Shown here piece after piece: positions 22,859-36,053 of a stretch of DNA of 64,000 nt. The position numbers were made by a program, and so were the translations under genes. The notes under the pieces were generated by a model, which searched no databases, was not told the DNA's origin, and was given only the letters and a program-made list of their open reading frames with translations. How positions within the stretch are numbered: the first letter of the stretch is position 1; the number at the start of each line of letters is the position of its first letter. The stretch is from assembly GCA_019671135.1 (NCBI GenBank), contig JAHRHY010000011.1:1612001-1676000 (forward strand). Direction: 5' to 3'. The stretch is from Linnemannia hyalina (Eukaryota > Mortierellomycota > Mortierellomycetes > Mortierellales > Mortierellaceae).

Positions 22859-24630
22859 TTAGACATCGGCGTCAGAATCAGAGTCATCGTCGTCTCCAGA
22901 AACTTCTGCGTTCTCCTTGTCGATTCTTGCCAACAACTGGTCGAGCTCCATATCGTCTGCCTCCGTAACTGCCTTGGGCTGTATATATAAAACAAATAAG
23001 AAATGATTAGTGAACCGCCCAGACCGTTCTTCGCCACCCTAGATCCAACATATACAAAATGGAACGCCAAAGAAGTGGTGGATAACGTACGCTCATCTTG
23101 GTAACCATGTTGCCGTGGCTCTTCTTAATGCTCTCCTCGAGGATGGCGATAGCCTTCTCCATGGTCTCAATTCCGAGCTGCTTGTCGAGGGCGTTGGTGA
23201 TCATGACATACAGAGGAGGAGCGACCAACTTGACGCGGATAGCGACCTCGGGCAAGGAAACGGCCTCGGCCTCCCTGAAAGCAGTCTTGATCGCGTCAAT
23301 GCCCTCATAGTCGAAGCAAGTCACCTCAATGTCTGCACGGATCTTGATAGGTTGTGGCGTCAAGCGGCGCTTAATGTTGTTCAACAGCTCCTCCCTGGTA
23401 GCCTCTTCAATCTCCAATCCCTCAAAGACCTTCTCAGACTCGCTATTACATGGGGGTGGGAGAAGAGTTTTGTGAGTGTCAGTATCCGCAGTGAGTGATC
23501 CCTGAGTCATCATGAGCAAAATATGAATGTCCTGAATATCCTTTTGAGGCGCAGACAATGAAGAGTACATACTTGAGGGCTGCCTTGAAGGCATCGTAGG
23601 CGTGTCCGTACTTGGCGTACAAGGGCCACGCCAACTGCTCGTAGAGAACCTCCAGATCCTTGTTCTCTTTCTTGGCGACCGTCGACATGATCGAGTGGAC
23701 AGCCTTTGATTTGTTATAACGCTCCTCGCACTTGACAATATCCGTAGCCGACACACGACGCTTCGAGAGATCAATGTATCCTAACCAGTGAACACGCAGA
23801 AAAAGGCGTTTGAGTTCAGTTTTCGAGTTTTTTCATGGTTGCCAAAGTGTGCTTGTTCCTTTCGCAGCGCTCATTCGGGTTCCTGAGTGATTGTGTCATG
23901 AAAAGGTAGCACACGATCCCATCAAAGAAAAAAAGGCTGCACTGCGGCGCAAACCCACTTTCCTCGCTCCTGAGATCCTGTGCGCCTCCCACGCCAGGCC
24001 AAGCGAACAAACTTTAAAGGTATTCGCACCAACTGAAGCGTGCATGGGCGAGCAACAGGAAAAAAGAATGCTAAAGCAGTTCCCACCAATATTCTCTTCC
24101 TGCATACTTCCAGTAGAGAATGTCCATGAGCCCTCCACGCTTCCCGTAGTATCCTGTCAGTCCTGAGCCGTCCTGTCCTGTCCTGCAAACCAGCGTGCCA
24201 GCGTACAAGCTACTGCACGCGGCAAGTTCCGCGAAACATGTGTTGTAGGCTTACCCTTCTCCTTATCAACACGCAAGACAACAACAACCTCATTCTTGCC
24301 AACACGAATCAGCTTCTGGATGGACCGAATGCGACGACGGGACAGCTCACTCAACAGGATCATCCCCTCAATGTTGTCGTACTCCAATAGCTGCACATAT
24401 GCGCCCATCTCAGCAATCTGACGGACGTTGACCATCACCAAGTCGTCCACTATTAAGTCGAGCAAAAAAAAGGGTCGAGGCGTGATGAATCAGTAACAAG
24501 CGCCAATGAGAAAGTTTTTCGTTGAATCGGAATGTGGACTTGAAAGAGCCAGGGGCATGAGTGAGGCGTCGAGGTAAGTACCTTCGGGGAACTTGCTGGC
24601 GTACATGCGGCATTGTAATCTTCCGGACAT
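22859..24630 (-). CDS. SUI2: Translation initiation factor eIF2 subunit alpha
   Basis: Five exons: 24630-24582, 24449-24255, 23780-23573, 23442-23091, 22978-22859 (307 aa, usual length). It is the regulatory subunit of the eIF2-GTP-Met-tRNAi ternary complex. The S1 domain is intact: [20 protein letters not shown] then [17 protein letters not shown], in which Ser53 (counting Met) is the residue phosphorylated by Gcn2-type kinases. [11 protein letters not shown] follows after the second intron junction. The C-terminal domain has [20 protein letters not shown] and [11 protein letters not shown]. The tail is acidic ([11 protein letters not shown]), as in other eIF2 alphas. Exon 1 codes for only 16 residues. 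The gene lies 196 bases downstream of YPP1 on the same strand. Confidence 0.96.
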
Positions 24631-24826
24631 GGTAGGCAAAGAACGGTATGTGGAAAAAGACAGGTGTGAAGAAGAAGAAAAGAAAAAAAAAGTTCGAGAG
24701 ACACTTTGAACTTTCACAACCATCACCACCCACCACGAGAGGCGTTTCGAATCATAAAAATTAACGAACAGGGCGACACCCCATTCGGTGACGTATCCAT
24801 TTTTTTTTGCGCGTAAACTATGGTGA

Positions 24827-27800
24827 TTACTGAACATATCGAGGCAATGCCTTGGTGAAGCTACGGGCAGGGCGGGAGGTCTCAAGATCAAGCGCATACC
24901 ACAAGCACTCCTTCGCACGCGTCAACCGATCCGTCGCTTCAAAGACCTTGCCCAAGTAGAACCACGCCTCCGCATTGTCCCAGCCAAGACTCTTGGTCGT
25001 AGACTCCAAAATACCCTCGGCCATCTCAAACGATCCTGCGTCCAGGTATGATCGACCAACGCGAGCCAGACAGGCTGGATGATAGGGCTCCAGCGCCAGT
25101 GCCTTCGAGAACGACACTGACGCCGTCTCCTGGTCCTGTTGAGCAGTATACAACAATCCCAACTAAATCGAAGTAAAAAATGAGTGGAGTTAATAACACG
25201 GCCAATTTCACTTCACTCCAACAGTCCAAGAAATGGTGATTATGTATATACCTGGTACCAAACGTCTGGGTCGGAAGAGTTGACGCGTTCAGCTTCTTCA
25301 ATAGCCTTCTGGGCATCATCCATACGGCCAAGTCTTCTAAAAGCTGACGCGGACATCAGCCAGAGGGTAGCCAGCACCTTGTTAGCACGCGCAGTCCGCA
25401 TCACCGACTTTGTCGTTGGTCTTTGAACTGGTGGAGGAAGGCTGAGCAGCGAACGTCCCAAAGTGCCTTGGTTGGCTCCAGCGGCTGCTGCAGGAGGTGG
25501 GATCCTGCGGTGCTTGTTGGGGCTCGTTCCAATTGACGACGTAATCGACGACGCATAGTTAGCTTTTGGTACTTCTACAAAGTTGAGAGAGGTGTGACAA
25601 GCATAACAGTTAGGTTCGCGGCTGATGACGATACTACTATTGAACTGCCAGCGTAAAGAAGATTATTCTTACCAAGGGTATTGCTATGGCTGGCACCGAT
25701 GATGCTGCCGATGTCAGAGCCGCCGCCATTTCTGCTTCGGGAACTCAGAATGCTGCTAGAGCGTGGACGGCCGGTAGTAGTGCCACCATTCACAACAGCA
25801 AGCGTCGACGAGTTCATGTCGTTATCGCTCTGGTCCCGTCGTCGAACGTTCTGAATATCATACAAGCTCTCGCCCATCGAGCTAGGCTCTGGTGCAAATA
25901 CGCGAGTATACAGCGAAAATAATGCCTCCTCATGTTCCAATCCTGCCTCCGGTCCATGGACCTGATCCTGCAAGATCGCCTGTGTGACTCGGAATGCCAA
26001 GTAATCCTCGCCGTCCAACTGAGAAGCAGAGAATCCATCCGTCTGAGCCAAGTCCCACTCAGATTCCTTGAGACCCACAGCGCAGATGCTCAAGGCACGC
26101 TCATAATCCTTCTGTGAAGAGAGCAACAATGCCAACAGGTGCCACGAGGGGATGTGGCTCGAGTTGAGACTGATGCTCTGCTTGACTGTCAAGATTGCCT
26201 TTGCAATCTCGCGTATCTCTGCATACTGGAGGGCGAGAAGGTATAGGCTGTCGAAAGCACCGGGTGCGACTTTGATCGCGTTTTCCAACGATTCCACAGC
26301 CTTGGCATACATCTGGGGACGTTGATGGGGCTCGTGTGCTATTTTAGAGAAATCGGCCGTTTAATTTAGACTCTTCTCCTCGCGCCACCAAATGTGTTCC
26401 AGATAAAAAGAGCTAGACTTACTGGTAGAAGCTTGGAGACCGTACGCAATTCCTTGGCACTGGTAGGCATCGTTGAGCAAGTCGGCTACCAGCTCATGTT
26501 TCTGGAGATATACGTGGATGTTGTCCAAGGCTCCTGACGCACACTTTAAGGCCTCCTGGGGCTTTGCGAGTTCCTTGGAGTACAGACGAGATCCAGCAAT
26601 CATGACAGTCGTGATGTCGTACCTGGACTCGACGTCCTGACGAACGCGCTCATCATGAGTCAATGAGTCCTCAGCTGTCGAGTCCTTCACCTTGTGGTTG
26701 ATCTCTGCCATATCCAGATACGCCTTGAGAGCCAATTCTGCCTCGTCGTATTGACCCTTCTCCACCAATGCAAAGAAAAGGAAGCGCAAGACCCGAGGAG
26801 ATTGGAAAGTCTTTTGCGAAGCACGGTAGATAGTCTATTGTTTAGCATAGAAGAGTTGGAAAAATAATTAGTAATGGAAAGAAAACGAAATGCGACAAGA
26901 GACGCAGTGAGTACATAGTGTGCACTCACCTCGACGAGCGCCTTTTTGTCGGCATCGTTTTCACACCCGAGCAACTTGCGATCCTCGATGATCTGCTCAA
27001 TCATCACCAAGACTCGCCAATTCTTTTCGTTGGCTCCTGGAAATGTTGTCACTGCATATAATGAGTCCTCCCAGTAGGCGTGGATCTCTGCCATCTCCGA
27101 ACTCAATGCCGCGGGGTAAAAATGTGATTGCTCGCTAATAGAAGTTCCATAGAGTGGAGTAATACTAATCGTCAATATTCCGTTATCTTGACTATTGAGG
27201 CATCGCATCATTAGTAGAGAAGTATCAGGATCTTACTCGACAACGGTGGGAGATCCATTGGCTCCGGCTTGATATCCAACCGTCTTGAAGGAAGTCGACA
27301 AGGCTTGAGAGAGATGGCGGTAGGCGGTGGCGCGTCGAGGCAGTCTAAAGTTGCCAGGCCAAGTGAGTGCCTGGGTATGGTATGCTCGGAATGAACGGAC
27401 CGCCGCAAGGTGATCCCTACATGAGGAATATACGTGGAAATAATAAGGTTGCTTATTAGATCCCACTGCTTCCTGTATCACATTCCTTGTTAATCATGCT
27501 CCAAACAACGCCCGTGAATCGTCGAAACGATCATTACCCAAGACGCAGCTTTAGTAATCCTGCTCTGTAAAGGGCGTGTTCTGTCCATGCAAAGAGTTCT
27601 TCGCACTTTTCGTTGGAGTGGGTCTGGACCCAGAGGGCAACGTTATCGTATGATACAATAGCCTCAGGGATCTTGCCTTCTTCCTCCAGCGCCAATCCCT
27701 TGACAGTCAATCCACATGCTATCAGGGCAAAGTTGTAGCCTGAAGGGAGTCGGACTGGAGGAAGCTGGATGTTTTGAAGATAATGAGCGACACGTTGTAC

Positions 27801-28812
27801 ACGATCTGGTGCGTTGGTTGCCATTGCTGCTCTTGCAAGAACAATCGCCGCGTACTATTTTGCATATAAAAAAATAAGGGGGGAATTGGGCGTCAGTTCA
27901 TCATGTCAGTTCATGACAGTTTCAGGGTCACTCGTTTCGACACGAGGGAGACATGCCACCATCAAGAAAACGAACTTTGTTGGGTAACATTCTCGCATCT
28001 CCAAATATAAAAAAAAAAAGAACATACCTCCTGATGCTCCTCAGGGCCTTTGGACAAGACCCGTTCAAGCTTTTCGACAGCCTCCTGGATCGACTCTTGC
28101 CGGATGGGCGGACTTGAAGCAATGTTGTCTGGGGTATCATCCAACGATGTCATGTATGTCCACTTCTGAGCCTTGCGAATAGCAATCTCTGCCTCTCCTA
28201 CCGCCAGTTCCAGCATGGCCGTATTCACAAGCACTATTGTATCGTAAAAAAAGTTGGGTTAGGGTTGAGTTTGCTTCAAGGGTAACTGTTTAGAGTTGCT
28301 TCCATTGAGGTGAATAGAGAGCCCTTGTCCGTAGCACGCAGGGTTCCGACAAAACACTTGTCCGTCCGTCGGTTTTCTTTAACGAATGTGCGTCGTCGAT
28401 GTTCAAGATAGAACTGAGAGTAGTGCTCCAGCATTCCCCCCAGAACCCTGATGAGCCCTTTCGAATGTTCTTATTTTTATTCAACCCTACGTGGTCTTTT
28501 TTTTTCATTCGCAGCTGTTTCCCCTGTCGGTGCTTCTCATGGACAATGTCAACTTGGTCCTGAATCCTGCGACAGCCCGATGTAATACTAATTCCTTTCC
28601 TGCTGCATGTCAGTGCCACAGCCTTTTCTCTTACTTCCTCCCTCCTTTACATTGCTCTCACAGCCTTTCAAAGAGAACTTACCGATGCCGTTCTTGTTGT
28701 GTTTGATATAGCGCCGTGCAAATTCAGAGAAGGCAGGGTAGTTTGCCTTTGCTCTGGCGAGTTGAAAGTCTCGCTCGATGACTTGAGCCTTTGCTGTCAG
28801 TGTCAGTGTCAT
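24827..28812 (-). CDS. YPP1: Ypp1/TTC7-type TPR protein (PI4-kinase complex scaffold)
   Basis: Nine exons: 28812-28683, 28233-28028, 27854-27538, 27416-27237, 27191-26930, 26834-26423, 26338-25673, 25574-25252, 25162-24827 (943 aa). Ypp1/TTC7 links the type III PI4-kinase Stt4 to the membrane anchor Efr3 and so controls plasma-membrane PI4P. The sequence shows alpha-helical repeats throughout: an N-terminal block (LTAKAQVIERDFQLARAKAN, AEIAIRKAQKW), a middle TPR run (YAKAVESLENAIKVAPGAFD, AKAILTVKQSISLNSSHIPS) and C-terminal TPRs ending ECLWYALDLETSRPARSF, which matches the TTC7 C-terminus. A low-complexity Ser-rich loop (~residues 640-760) separates the last two TPR blocks. Intron 1 is the longest (449 bases). 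It shares strand and close spacing with eIF2 alpha, without evident functional linkage. Confidence 0.87.
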
Positions 28813-30679
28813 TGTGAAGTGTTGGTGTGAATCAGTTGGTGAGTTGGGGGAATGAGAGTATGAAGAAAGAAGGGTGACCCGACAAAAGAGAGTTGAGCGT
28901 GAGAGTGTAAATGAGGAATAAGGAGACGAAAGGAATGAGGGAGTGAGAGCTGCCCTGCAAGTTTAAAGGAAAGAGTTGAAGAGAAGTGAGAGAGTTGAAG
29001 AGAAGTGAAAGTGATAAAGGAGCGAATAAAAATGGAGACACGAAACGAATGTGGACCGTAAAGGGAATAAAAACCGTCGCGGCTGTGGGGGGAATCAAAT
29101 CAGCCGTAATGGAGAACAAAGATAGGGAAGGAAGACCGAGTCTTGAACAATGGATCAATGCAAAGTTGAAGAAGAGGAAGAAGAAGGGGAGGAAGAAGAG
29201 TAAACGAGGAGGAAGAAGAGGAGAAGAAGAAGGAAGCAAGAAGGGAGATAAGTCCTTTAACCTTCATTTCCTCCACTGACCCTTCCCCCCCCTCCTCCTT
29301 CTGTCTAAAGCAAACACATACAAAGAAGAACACAGCGCACTGCCCACTCTCCTATTGTTCATTTCAGGGCACAAAAGACAATTTGCATTGATTGAGACAC
29401 ATTACAGGCAGTAACATGGCTACTTCCACTGGAACATTGGACAGAGGACAAGCAACCACCCCATGTCCATGTGCATGTGTCAAGAAGGAGACAACGTCAA
29501 TAAAGTTCACTTTAGCAGCCGCATTTGTGTTTGTCTTCCTTTGTCTCTGTTGCGCCAACAACATCCTCTTCAACGTTAATTCAACTCATTCTAGCAGCAA
29601 CAATCTACACATCATTTACATTGACTCTTGATTTTAAAGCGACTACCACGGCACCTCACTAATGATTTACCCATTCCTCCATCCCCCTCTCCATTTCCCT
29701 GTACGACCATCAGAATTGGGGTTTGAGACCCAATGCTGTGTCGCCTCTTTTCTTTTCCTTCTTGCTCACTCTGTTTTGATGTGGAATGTGGAGTGTTCAT
29801 CCTCTATCCCACTCTCTTTTCCTCTCTCTTCACTTTGCTCACTCGCATCGAGGAAAACAATAAAGACGCCCAACCCAACGCCCATCCCCCACACTCTCAC
29901 TCCACGCTACACAGAAACTGGTCAAACCAATGGAACCCATCCAGCGAGATCGTATTCATTTCTTCCTTTTCGTCGCCTCTTTTTTTTCATTCTCGGGGGG
30001 GGGGGGGGGGTTCGGGTTCAGTGGACGCGAACTTTCGAAAAGTACCATGTTTTGCTCATTTGCATCGCCTTGATGCATTTCGTTTCTTTGTTCGTCGCAA
30101 ACATCAACATCAGCTGTTGTCCTCTCTTTTCATCATTGTCGCGCTCGTTCTTTTTTTCGTTTTTTGTTTTTTGTGTTTTTGGACTGATTGTTTTACTAAC
30201 TTCTTTCATTTTTTTGGTCAAGATGGACAGAGGAACAAGGGGTCGTGCTACCAGTTCAGCACAACCATTCGGGTTTCTCGTCACACACACACACACACCC
30301 CCCTTCCTCTCTTCCTCCACTTCATACATTGCCCGTATTCCACTTTTGTTGTTGTTGATTTACCGGAACGGCTCGGCCGGCTTGTGATGCATTGGTCGTT
30401 ACCAATCTCGTATCACCGACGTCTTCTTGCTGCTCGAGAACTCAAGAATCATCCCACAACAACTATACTTTGTTGCTCTTACAAAAAAAATATCAAAACA
30501 AATCTTCCATGATGTGCAAAGGATGAAAAAAAGCATTCCGGTTTGAAAACCCTATGACTATGTACAGACGAAAATGAATGAAAAAAAAGCTATGAGCACG
30601 AACACACACAAAAGGATGTAAATGCGCGTTTTGTGTTGGTGTTTTTGTGTTCGTGCGCCGAGTGTGTCGTGTGTTCGCT
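28813..30679. other. Spacer upstream of YPP1
   Basis: No gene seen. 28850-29260 is purine-rich on the plus strand (long GAAGAGGAGG runs), consistent with a pyrimidine-rich YPP1 5' leader. A run of 16 G lies at 29995-30010. Open frames over 29660-30510 are T-rich and unlike proteins. The last ~150 bases are the 3' flank of the SANT-JAMM gene. Confidence 0.5.
29995..30010 (+). repeat. Poly-G tract (G16)
   Basis: Sixteen consecutive G in a pyrimidine-rich spacer. It could form a G-quadruplex or be a length-variable homopolymer. Confidence 0.9.
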
Positions 30680-33600
30680 TTACCCGACAACAGACTCCCA
30701 CTCCGACAATTCCTGCTCAACAAGCGCCAGGAACGGATCCTTGATCAGACCGCCGAATGTCGCCGCCGCCCAGGCCTTGCTACTGCCCTGACTCTGATGA
30801 GACGACGATGTCGCCGAAGAAGACGACAACGAGGATGATGCCGATGACACGGAGGATGCGGATACTGCAGAGGCAGAGGACGCGTTGCTGAGACTGCGCT
30901 CCATGCCTTGGCCCTGGCCCTTGCTTTGGGCCTCGAGACTATCCATCTCTCCCACATCCAATGACACATCCTCATCCTCCTCCTTCTCGTCGTCACCAGA
31001 CTTAGACACGGACTCAACCTTGGCTTCATCGGCCTTAGCCTCACGTTTAGATTCGACTTCAACATCCTCACTCTCAACCTTCTCTCCAACCTCCTCGCTC
31101 TCCACCTGAGGAACAACAGTGGACTCGACACCTTCCATAGGCTCGCTGCTGCTATCAGTCGAACTTGGTGTCGCCAAAACCTCTGCAACAATCGCTGCCA
31201 ACACAGTCGCATCCTCTTCCTCCACTACTGTCTTCTCATCCTCAACGGTTACTGCAGTGGGCAAGATTTCAGGATCCGTAATCGCGGCCTCGCCTCCAAC
31301 AGCAACAACAGCAACTGCAGGAGTTTCAGTAACAGGCTCAACAGGCTCAGTCGCGTTCTCCCCCTCCTCGATAGAAGCAATAACCACACCATCCTGCTCC
31401 TTCTCCTGCTCTTGCTCTTGCTCTTGCTCCTGACTCTTCAAGAGACTGTTCCTGAGCCACGGCATACGACGACCCAACGACACCAACATCTTCTGAAGTT
31501 TAGTCTCATTCTCTTCTTGACGCCATTGCTCCTTGAAGTTTGTCCGTTCTGGTGAATCTCTATACTCGTCAAACAACTTCACCTATTCGCCCAAAGAAAG
31601 CGCGAAATAAAAAAATAAATTACATGTTAGCATGCCAATGCGATACTTGCTACATCTCTGTGCACTCGATTACAGTATTTCGAGAGAGCTTACCCAGAGG
31701 GAGGACTCCTCCTCAGGGAGACTTTGGTCTTCGATCAAGTCGTAGACGAGTCGTTTAGGGTGTCCACGCTCCTGAGGCGACTGGCTGATATAGAACCAGT
31801 TAATCACTGACGACAGCCCAGGCAACCTCTCGTCATAAGGACCTAATTGCCACACCGAGAACGCAAGGTATTAGTTATAATCGAACAACAAGTACAAGCA
31901 CCTGTAGTAAAATTAACTAACAAGGGGTGAAGACGTACCGACGATAGCACCGACAAAGGGCTCCTCGTTCATGGCCTCATCCTTGAAGAGGCTCTGATAA
32001 CTGGTCTGGTTCTCAATATCGACCAACGAAGGATCAGGCGTAAAAGTCGGATGAGAATGATACCACCCCACAATCCGCATATTCCGCTTCTCAATCTCCT
32101 GCCGGACCTCAAACTCTGACGTCGGGTCCATCTCCACATTGACATGGTTATGCTCCGTCGGCAACGATCGGCAGGGGAAAATCGCCTTGACATGAATCGT
32201 TCTCGTCGCGGGGGTCCATTCGCCAGCAAGGAATCCGATAATTTCAGAGGTCATCAAATGAGCATGGAAGTCCATCCCCAAAAGAACGTTTGACTGGACC
32301 GTGATTCCAAATGGTTGACAGCCGACCACGCCCGAGTTGGGTTGTCCACAAAAGGGCTCACACTTGACCATCGTCAGGGGGTCCAGGTCGCTGGCCATCT
32401 GGCGGTAGTGGATCGAGGAGCGGTCTCGGGTACTGCGAAGACGAGCCTTGGAGTAGTCTGTTCTTCCGGTGTAGACTGGTTCATCAGAAGAGGTGTCAAC
32501 TCTGGCGCGAGAGGACTCCTTGTGGACCTTAGGAGCCTTACGACTAATTAGTTGCATGAATAGGAGTTAGCAAATTTCTTTTTTGGTGGCGTCAAAAATA
32601 AAGATAATTGGCCGCGCAAATTAATTCATTCCACTCACATTTTAAGCTCCTTCAACTCTTTAACAGCCTCCTTCACAGCGTCCTTCGCGTCCTTTGTCTC
32701 CGAAGTCTCGGCGACTTTCTTCTCCTTAGCCTGCGCCTTCTCAGCCTTGATAGCCGCCGTCGAATCCGGCGTGAAAATGGTGCCGCCTTGGATAGGGAGC
32801 AACGAAGGATCGTCCAACACTCTCTGTGAAAGATACGGCCGTGCAGCCGAAGAGTAAGGGTTGAGGTCGTTACCAGAGAGGGTGTATCCAGGTCCTGATT
32901 CCAGCACTTTGGCTGGCAAGGGTATGTTGTCCCTGAATAACTTGATAAAGTGCTTTTGGGCGTGACTCCTGATCGAATTGGGATCGCGTGTCGCAACATG
33001 TTGTTCAACCTAGTGGGTATTAGTATTTCGAATGAGTGAGTGATGGATAGATCGCACATAGATTGAATATGTAAAATGAAAGTGACAAGAAAGTTGTGCT
33101 TACACTGCGCCAGTTCCGGCCAAAGATATCGAGCGCTTCAACAAAAGCCCTCTCCTCTGTTTCGCTATACACTCCAGTGTTGTATCCCACAGGCGCCTCC
33201 TTGACAGGCTTAACTTTAACTACGACCGGTGCTGCCGTAGGTTCCACCTTGGCCTCAGTTGCAGTTCCTTCTCCTGCATCGGTGGATGATGCAGCTACCG
33301 CTGCCTCGCCTGATGTAACAACGGTCACAGTCTCTGTTGCATTGGACGCTGTGCTGATGGTGGTAGTTTCTGAAGTTGTAGTAGCAAGTGTTGTGGCGGT
33401 AGTTGTGGCGGTAGTTGTGGCGGCTGTTGTGGCGGCTGTTGTGGCGGCTGTTGTGGCGGCTGTTGCTGCTGCCGAGGATGAGACGGACTTTGGTGTCGAC
33501 TTCGCAGTAGGTTTAGGGGTTGGCTTGGCAACAGGCGCGGGCGCGGGCTTCGCCTTTTTCCTACCGGCTATGGTCACCGAGAGTTCAGCACAAACAATGA

Positions 33601-34066
33601 CGCGTAGTTTTGGTTAATACACTTCTTCACGTAAGTGTAGACTGGTGGGAGCATCGAAGGGGGAAAAAAATGCAGATGTGGATTGTATAGGAAAAATATA
33701 ACTTTAAGTCCCTCGAAAACCCAGCCCTCGATTGAACTCACCAGCGCGCTTGGACTTTGACTTTGGCTTATAGTTATAATCATGTCGATAGTCCTCATCC
33801 TCGTCTGAATAGTCGCTATCACCTCCACGTCCTCCACCTCCACCGCCGAATCCTCCATAGTGAACATCGTTGTTGTACTCTGCGTAGTATCCGTTTCCAT
33901 CACCTCCACCTTCTTGAGCCAAAAGTTGAGCAATCAGTGCCGAGCTCATCTCTTCTTCTTCCTCCTTGCTCAGAATTCTATCGGTGGTGTCGAGGGATGA
34001 GCTGTCGTTGAGTTTTTGCTTTTTTACCGGCTTGGAGCCGCCGGATGTAGCTTTTTTAGGTGGCAT
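30680..34066 (-). CDS. MYSM1-like deubiquitinase with SANT and JAMM (MPN+) domains
   Basis: Six exons: 34066-33742, 33567-33104, 33009-32639, 32543-31939, 31842-31694, 31582-30680 (938 aa). The N-terminus is basic then Gly/Asp-rich. A SANT/Myb-like domain spans ~238-290 (GVYSETEERAFVEALDIFGR, then SHAQKHFIKLF). The MPN+ domain spans ~460-600 with catalytic Glu487 in SEIIGFLAGEW and the zinc motif HSHPTFTPDPSLVD (His549, His551, Asp562; HxHx7SxxD complete), so it should be an active zinc isopeptidase. SANT plus JAMM is the architecture of animal MYSM1 (2A-DUB), which removes ubiquitin from histone H2A; no SWIRM domain was recognised. The last ~280 residues are Glu/Ser/Val-rich and disordered. 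A 12-base repeat encodes an Ala-Thr tract (~130-155). Activity on histones is inferred, not shown. Confidence 0.87.
33390..33466 (-). repeat. 12-base coding minisatellite (Ala/Thr tract)
   Basis: About six copies of a 12-base unit (gttgtggcggct and close variants, plus strand) inside exon 2 of the SANT-JAMM gene. Each encodes four residues of an Ala-Thr repeat. Copy number is likely to vary between strains. Confidence 0.85.
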
Positions 34067-36017
34067 GGTTGTTGAGTAGGTGTTGTCGAAGGAGTGGGGG
34101 CATGAAGGTTGTGCGAGCAAAAAAGTTGGAGCGAGTTTTTTGTGAGTGATGGTAGAACCTCAGTCGATCTGGTCAACCTTTTTTCCCATTCGCGTGACGT
34201 CACTTATTTTTTTTTATTTTTTTCTCAGGCACAATTGTGTCTTCAAGACTTCAACTCAACCGCTGTGACTTTCAGGTCAACATGGATGTTTGTCGCACGA
34301 CGCGTATTGTCGTTGTCCAACCTGTGCACCCCAACTGTTTAGTGTTTCCTGATCACATACAATAATGATACTTCTATTTGCTGAACCACCCTCTTGACCC
34401 TCCTCCCAATCGACGGGAAAATACAACAAAATACTTGTTCCTCGACATGCGCCAGTCTCACAACAAATCTGGGACTGGTTGGTGACGACCGGTTTCTTGT
34501 CCCCCTTCCCTCTCCTCACCGTACGTGGACGATTCATGCAAAAAAACACGGTCCTTCCCTTGGAGGTTTTTTCCCAGACCCCAGCCAACTCAAAAAAATC
34601 ATGCGCCAAAGAAAAGAAATGATCTTTGGGGAACCCACGGGAAACTACAGTAAATAGATCGAAAACGAAAACAGGGCTTCCAGGAACCTAATACCAAGAA
34701 GATTAAGGGAAATGAAATGATAAGCGCGGGAAGGAAAGAAGCTAAACAACATGACGCCCAGACCTCTGTTTCCTCTGTACCTTGATTGTTAGCCTGGATA
34801 AGAGACTCAAGAGATAGTCATGTCGGACCTATCGAACGAGATAAATGGATTGTCGTCCCTTCTCCCTCCTTCCCAAGGTTCATTTTTGCGTACTTGTATC
34901 TTGCTACCTGCCGTTGAGAAAAAAACTCCTCGGAGGAAAGACCACTCTGGCTTAAAAACTGCTCTCTTGGGCTCGCGCCTCCATCTCCAACTTGTGCCTC
35001 TTACTCTTCCTCCCCCTCCCTTCCTTTCCCTCGATCCTACGCTTTCGCTCTCAATGATAAACAAAGACTGATGCTCTCTCTCTTACTTACACATACACAC
35101 ATACACAGACAAACATTTCTCCACTTTCTTATTTTCCTTGTTTTGTCATTTCTGGTGCATGAACTAAATGCAAAATGCGCCGCCCGCCTGCGGCTCCTTC
35201 CTCCGCTGCCATCGTCGCATCTCTGTGTGGGGGGATACCACTGTCCATTTGCTCAGCTTTCGATCGAGCCTTCGAATGGAAGGACAGCCTAGCGTAGCGC
35301 ATTAAGCGCAGCTCCTTTCTTTTGTGCGATGTGAGATCCAGAACAGGGCATCCATTCGATTGAGAAGGTCATCTGGTTCATAGTCGATCGGCTTGGCTGA
35401 GGAGTAGAAATCAAAACAGAAGAATAGGCGGAAGGGAAGGGATAGGCTCTTAATAAAAGTTTGAACAACCAATGAGTCGACAGCCATCCCACCATCCACG
35501 CATCCATGATCGGGGGTAAGGCTAGTTTGTTGACGTAGTTGTTTTGTGCTGTTTAATTGTCGGCTCTTTTTATTGTTGTTCTGCTCCTTTAGTCCTTTCC
35601 TTTGCTCCGTACTCTTCGTAGACTGGCTTGTTCGTTCGTTCGTTGGTTGGGTTGGCTGGCTGGGTTGAGCCATCACTGATTTTTCTGGGGGCTTTGGGCG
35701 CACAGAGCCAACAACGTGCAAATTCAATTCAAACGACAACTAATCAATCCTTGTAAAAGAATGGAGGGAAGAGTGTCGTTACGCCAAACATAAAGGGAAC
35801 TCCAGTGACACCAATCCTCCGACACACAAAGAAGAACGAAAAAAAGAAACAGACAGGATAGAAAGAGGCGAACAACCAGACGACCTTGGTAATGGATCCC
35901 TTTCCGTCCCTCTGTTGGTTGCCCCCCCTACCCTTTGTTTTCGGATATGTGTCTTGGATTGAATCAAAAAGCCATAGGAGTGAGCTTCACCAAAAAACCA
36001 CTAGCCATATCCTTACC

Positions 36018-36020
<3 letters not shown>

Positions 36021-36050
<30 letters not shown>
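36021..36050 (+). repeat. (CT)n microsatellite
   Basis: About 14-15 uninterrupted CT units. Confidence 0.95.

Positions 36051-36053
<3 letters not shown>

Noticed and set aside
29662..30512. Two overlapping open frames of ~240-260 codons (+)
   Set aside because: T-rich spacer, Phe/Ser/His-rich products, interrupted by a G16 run; no motif or splice structure.
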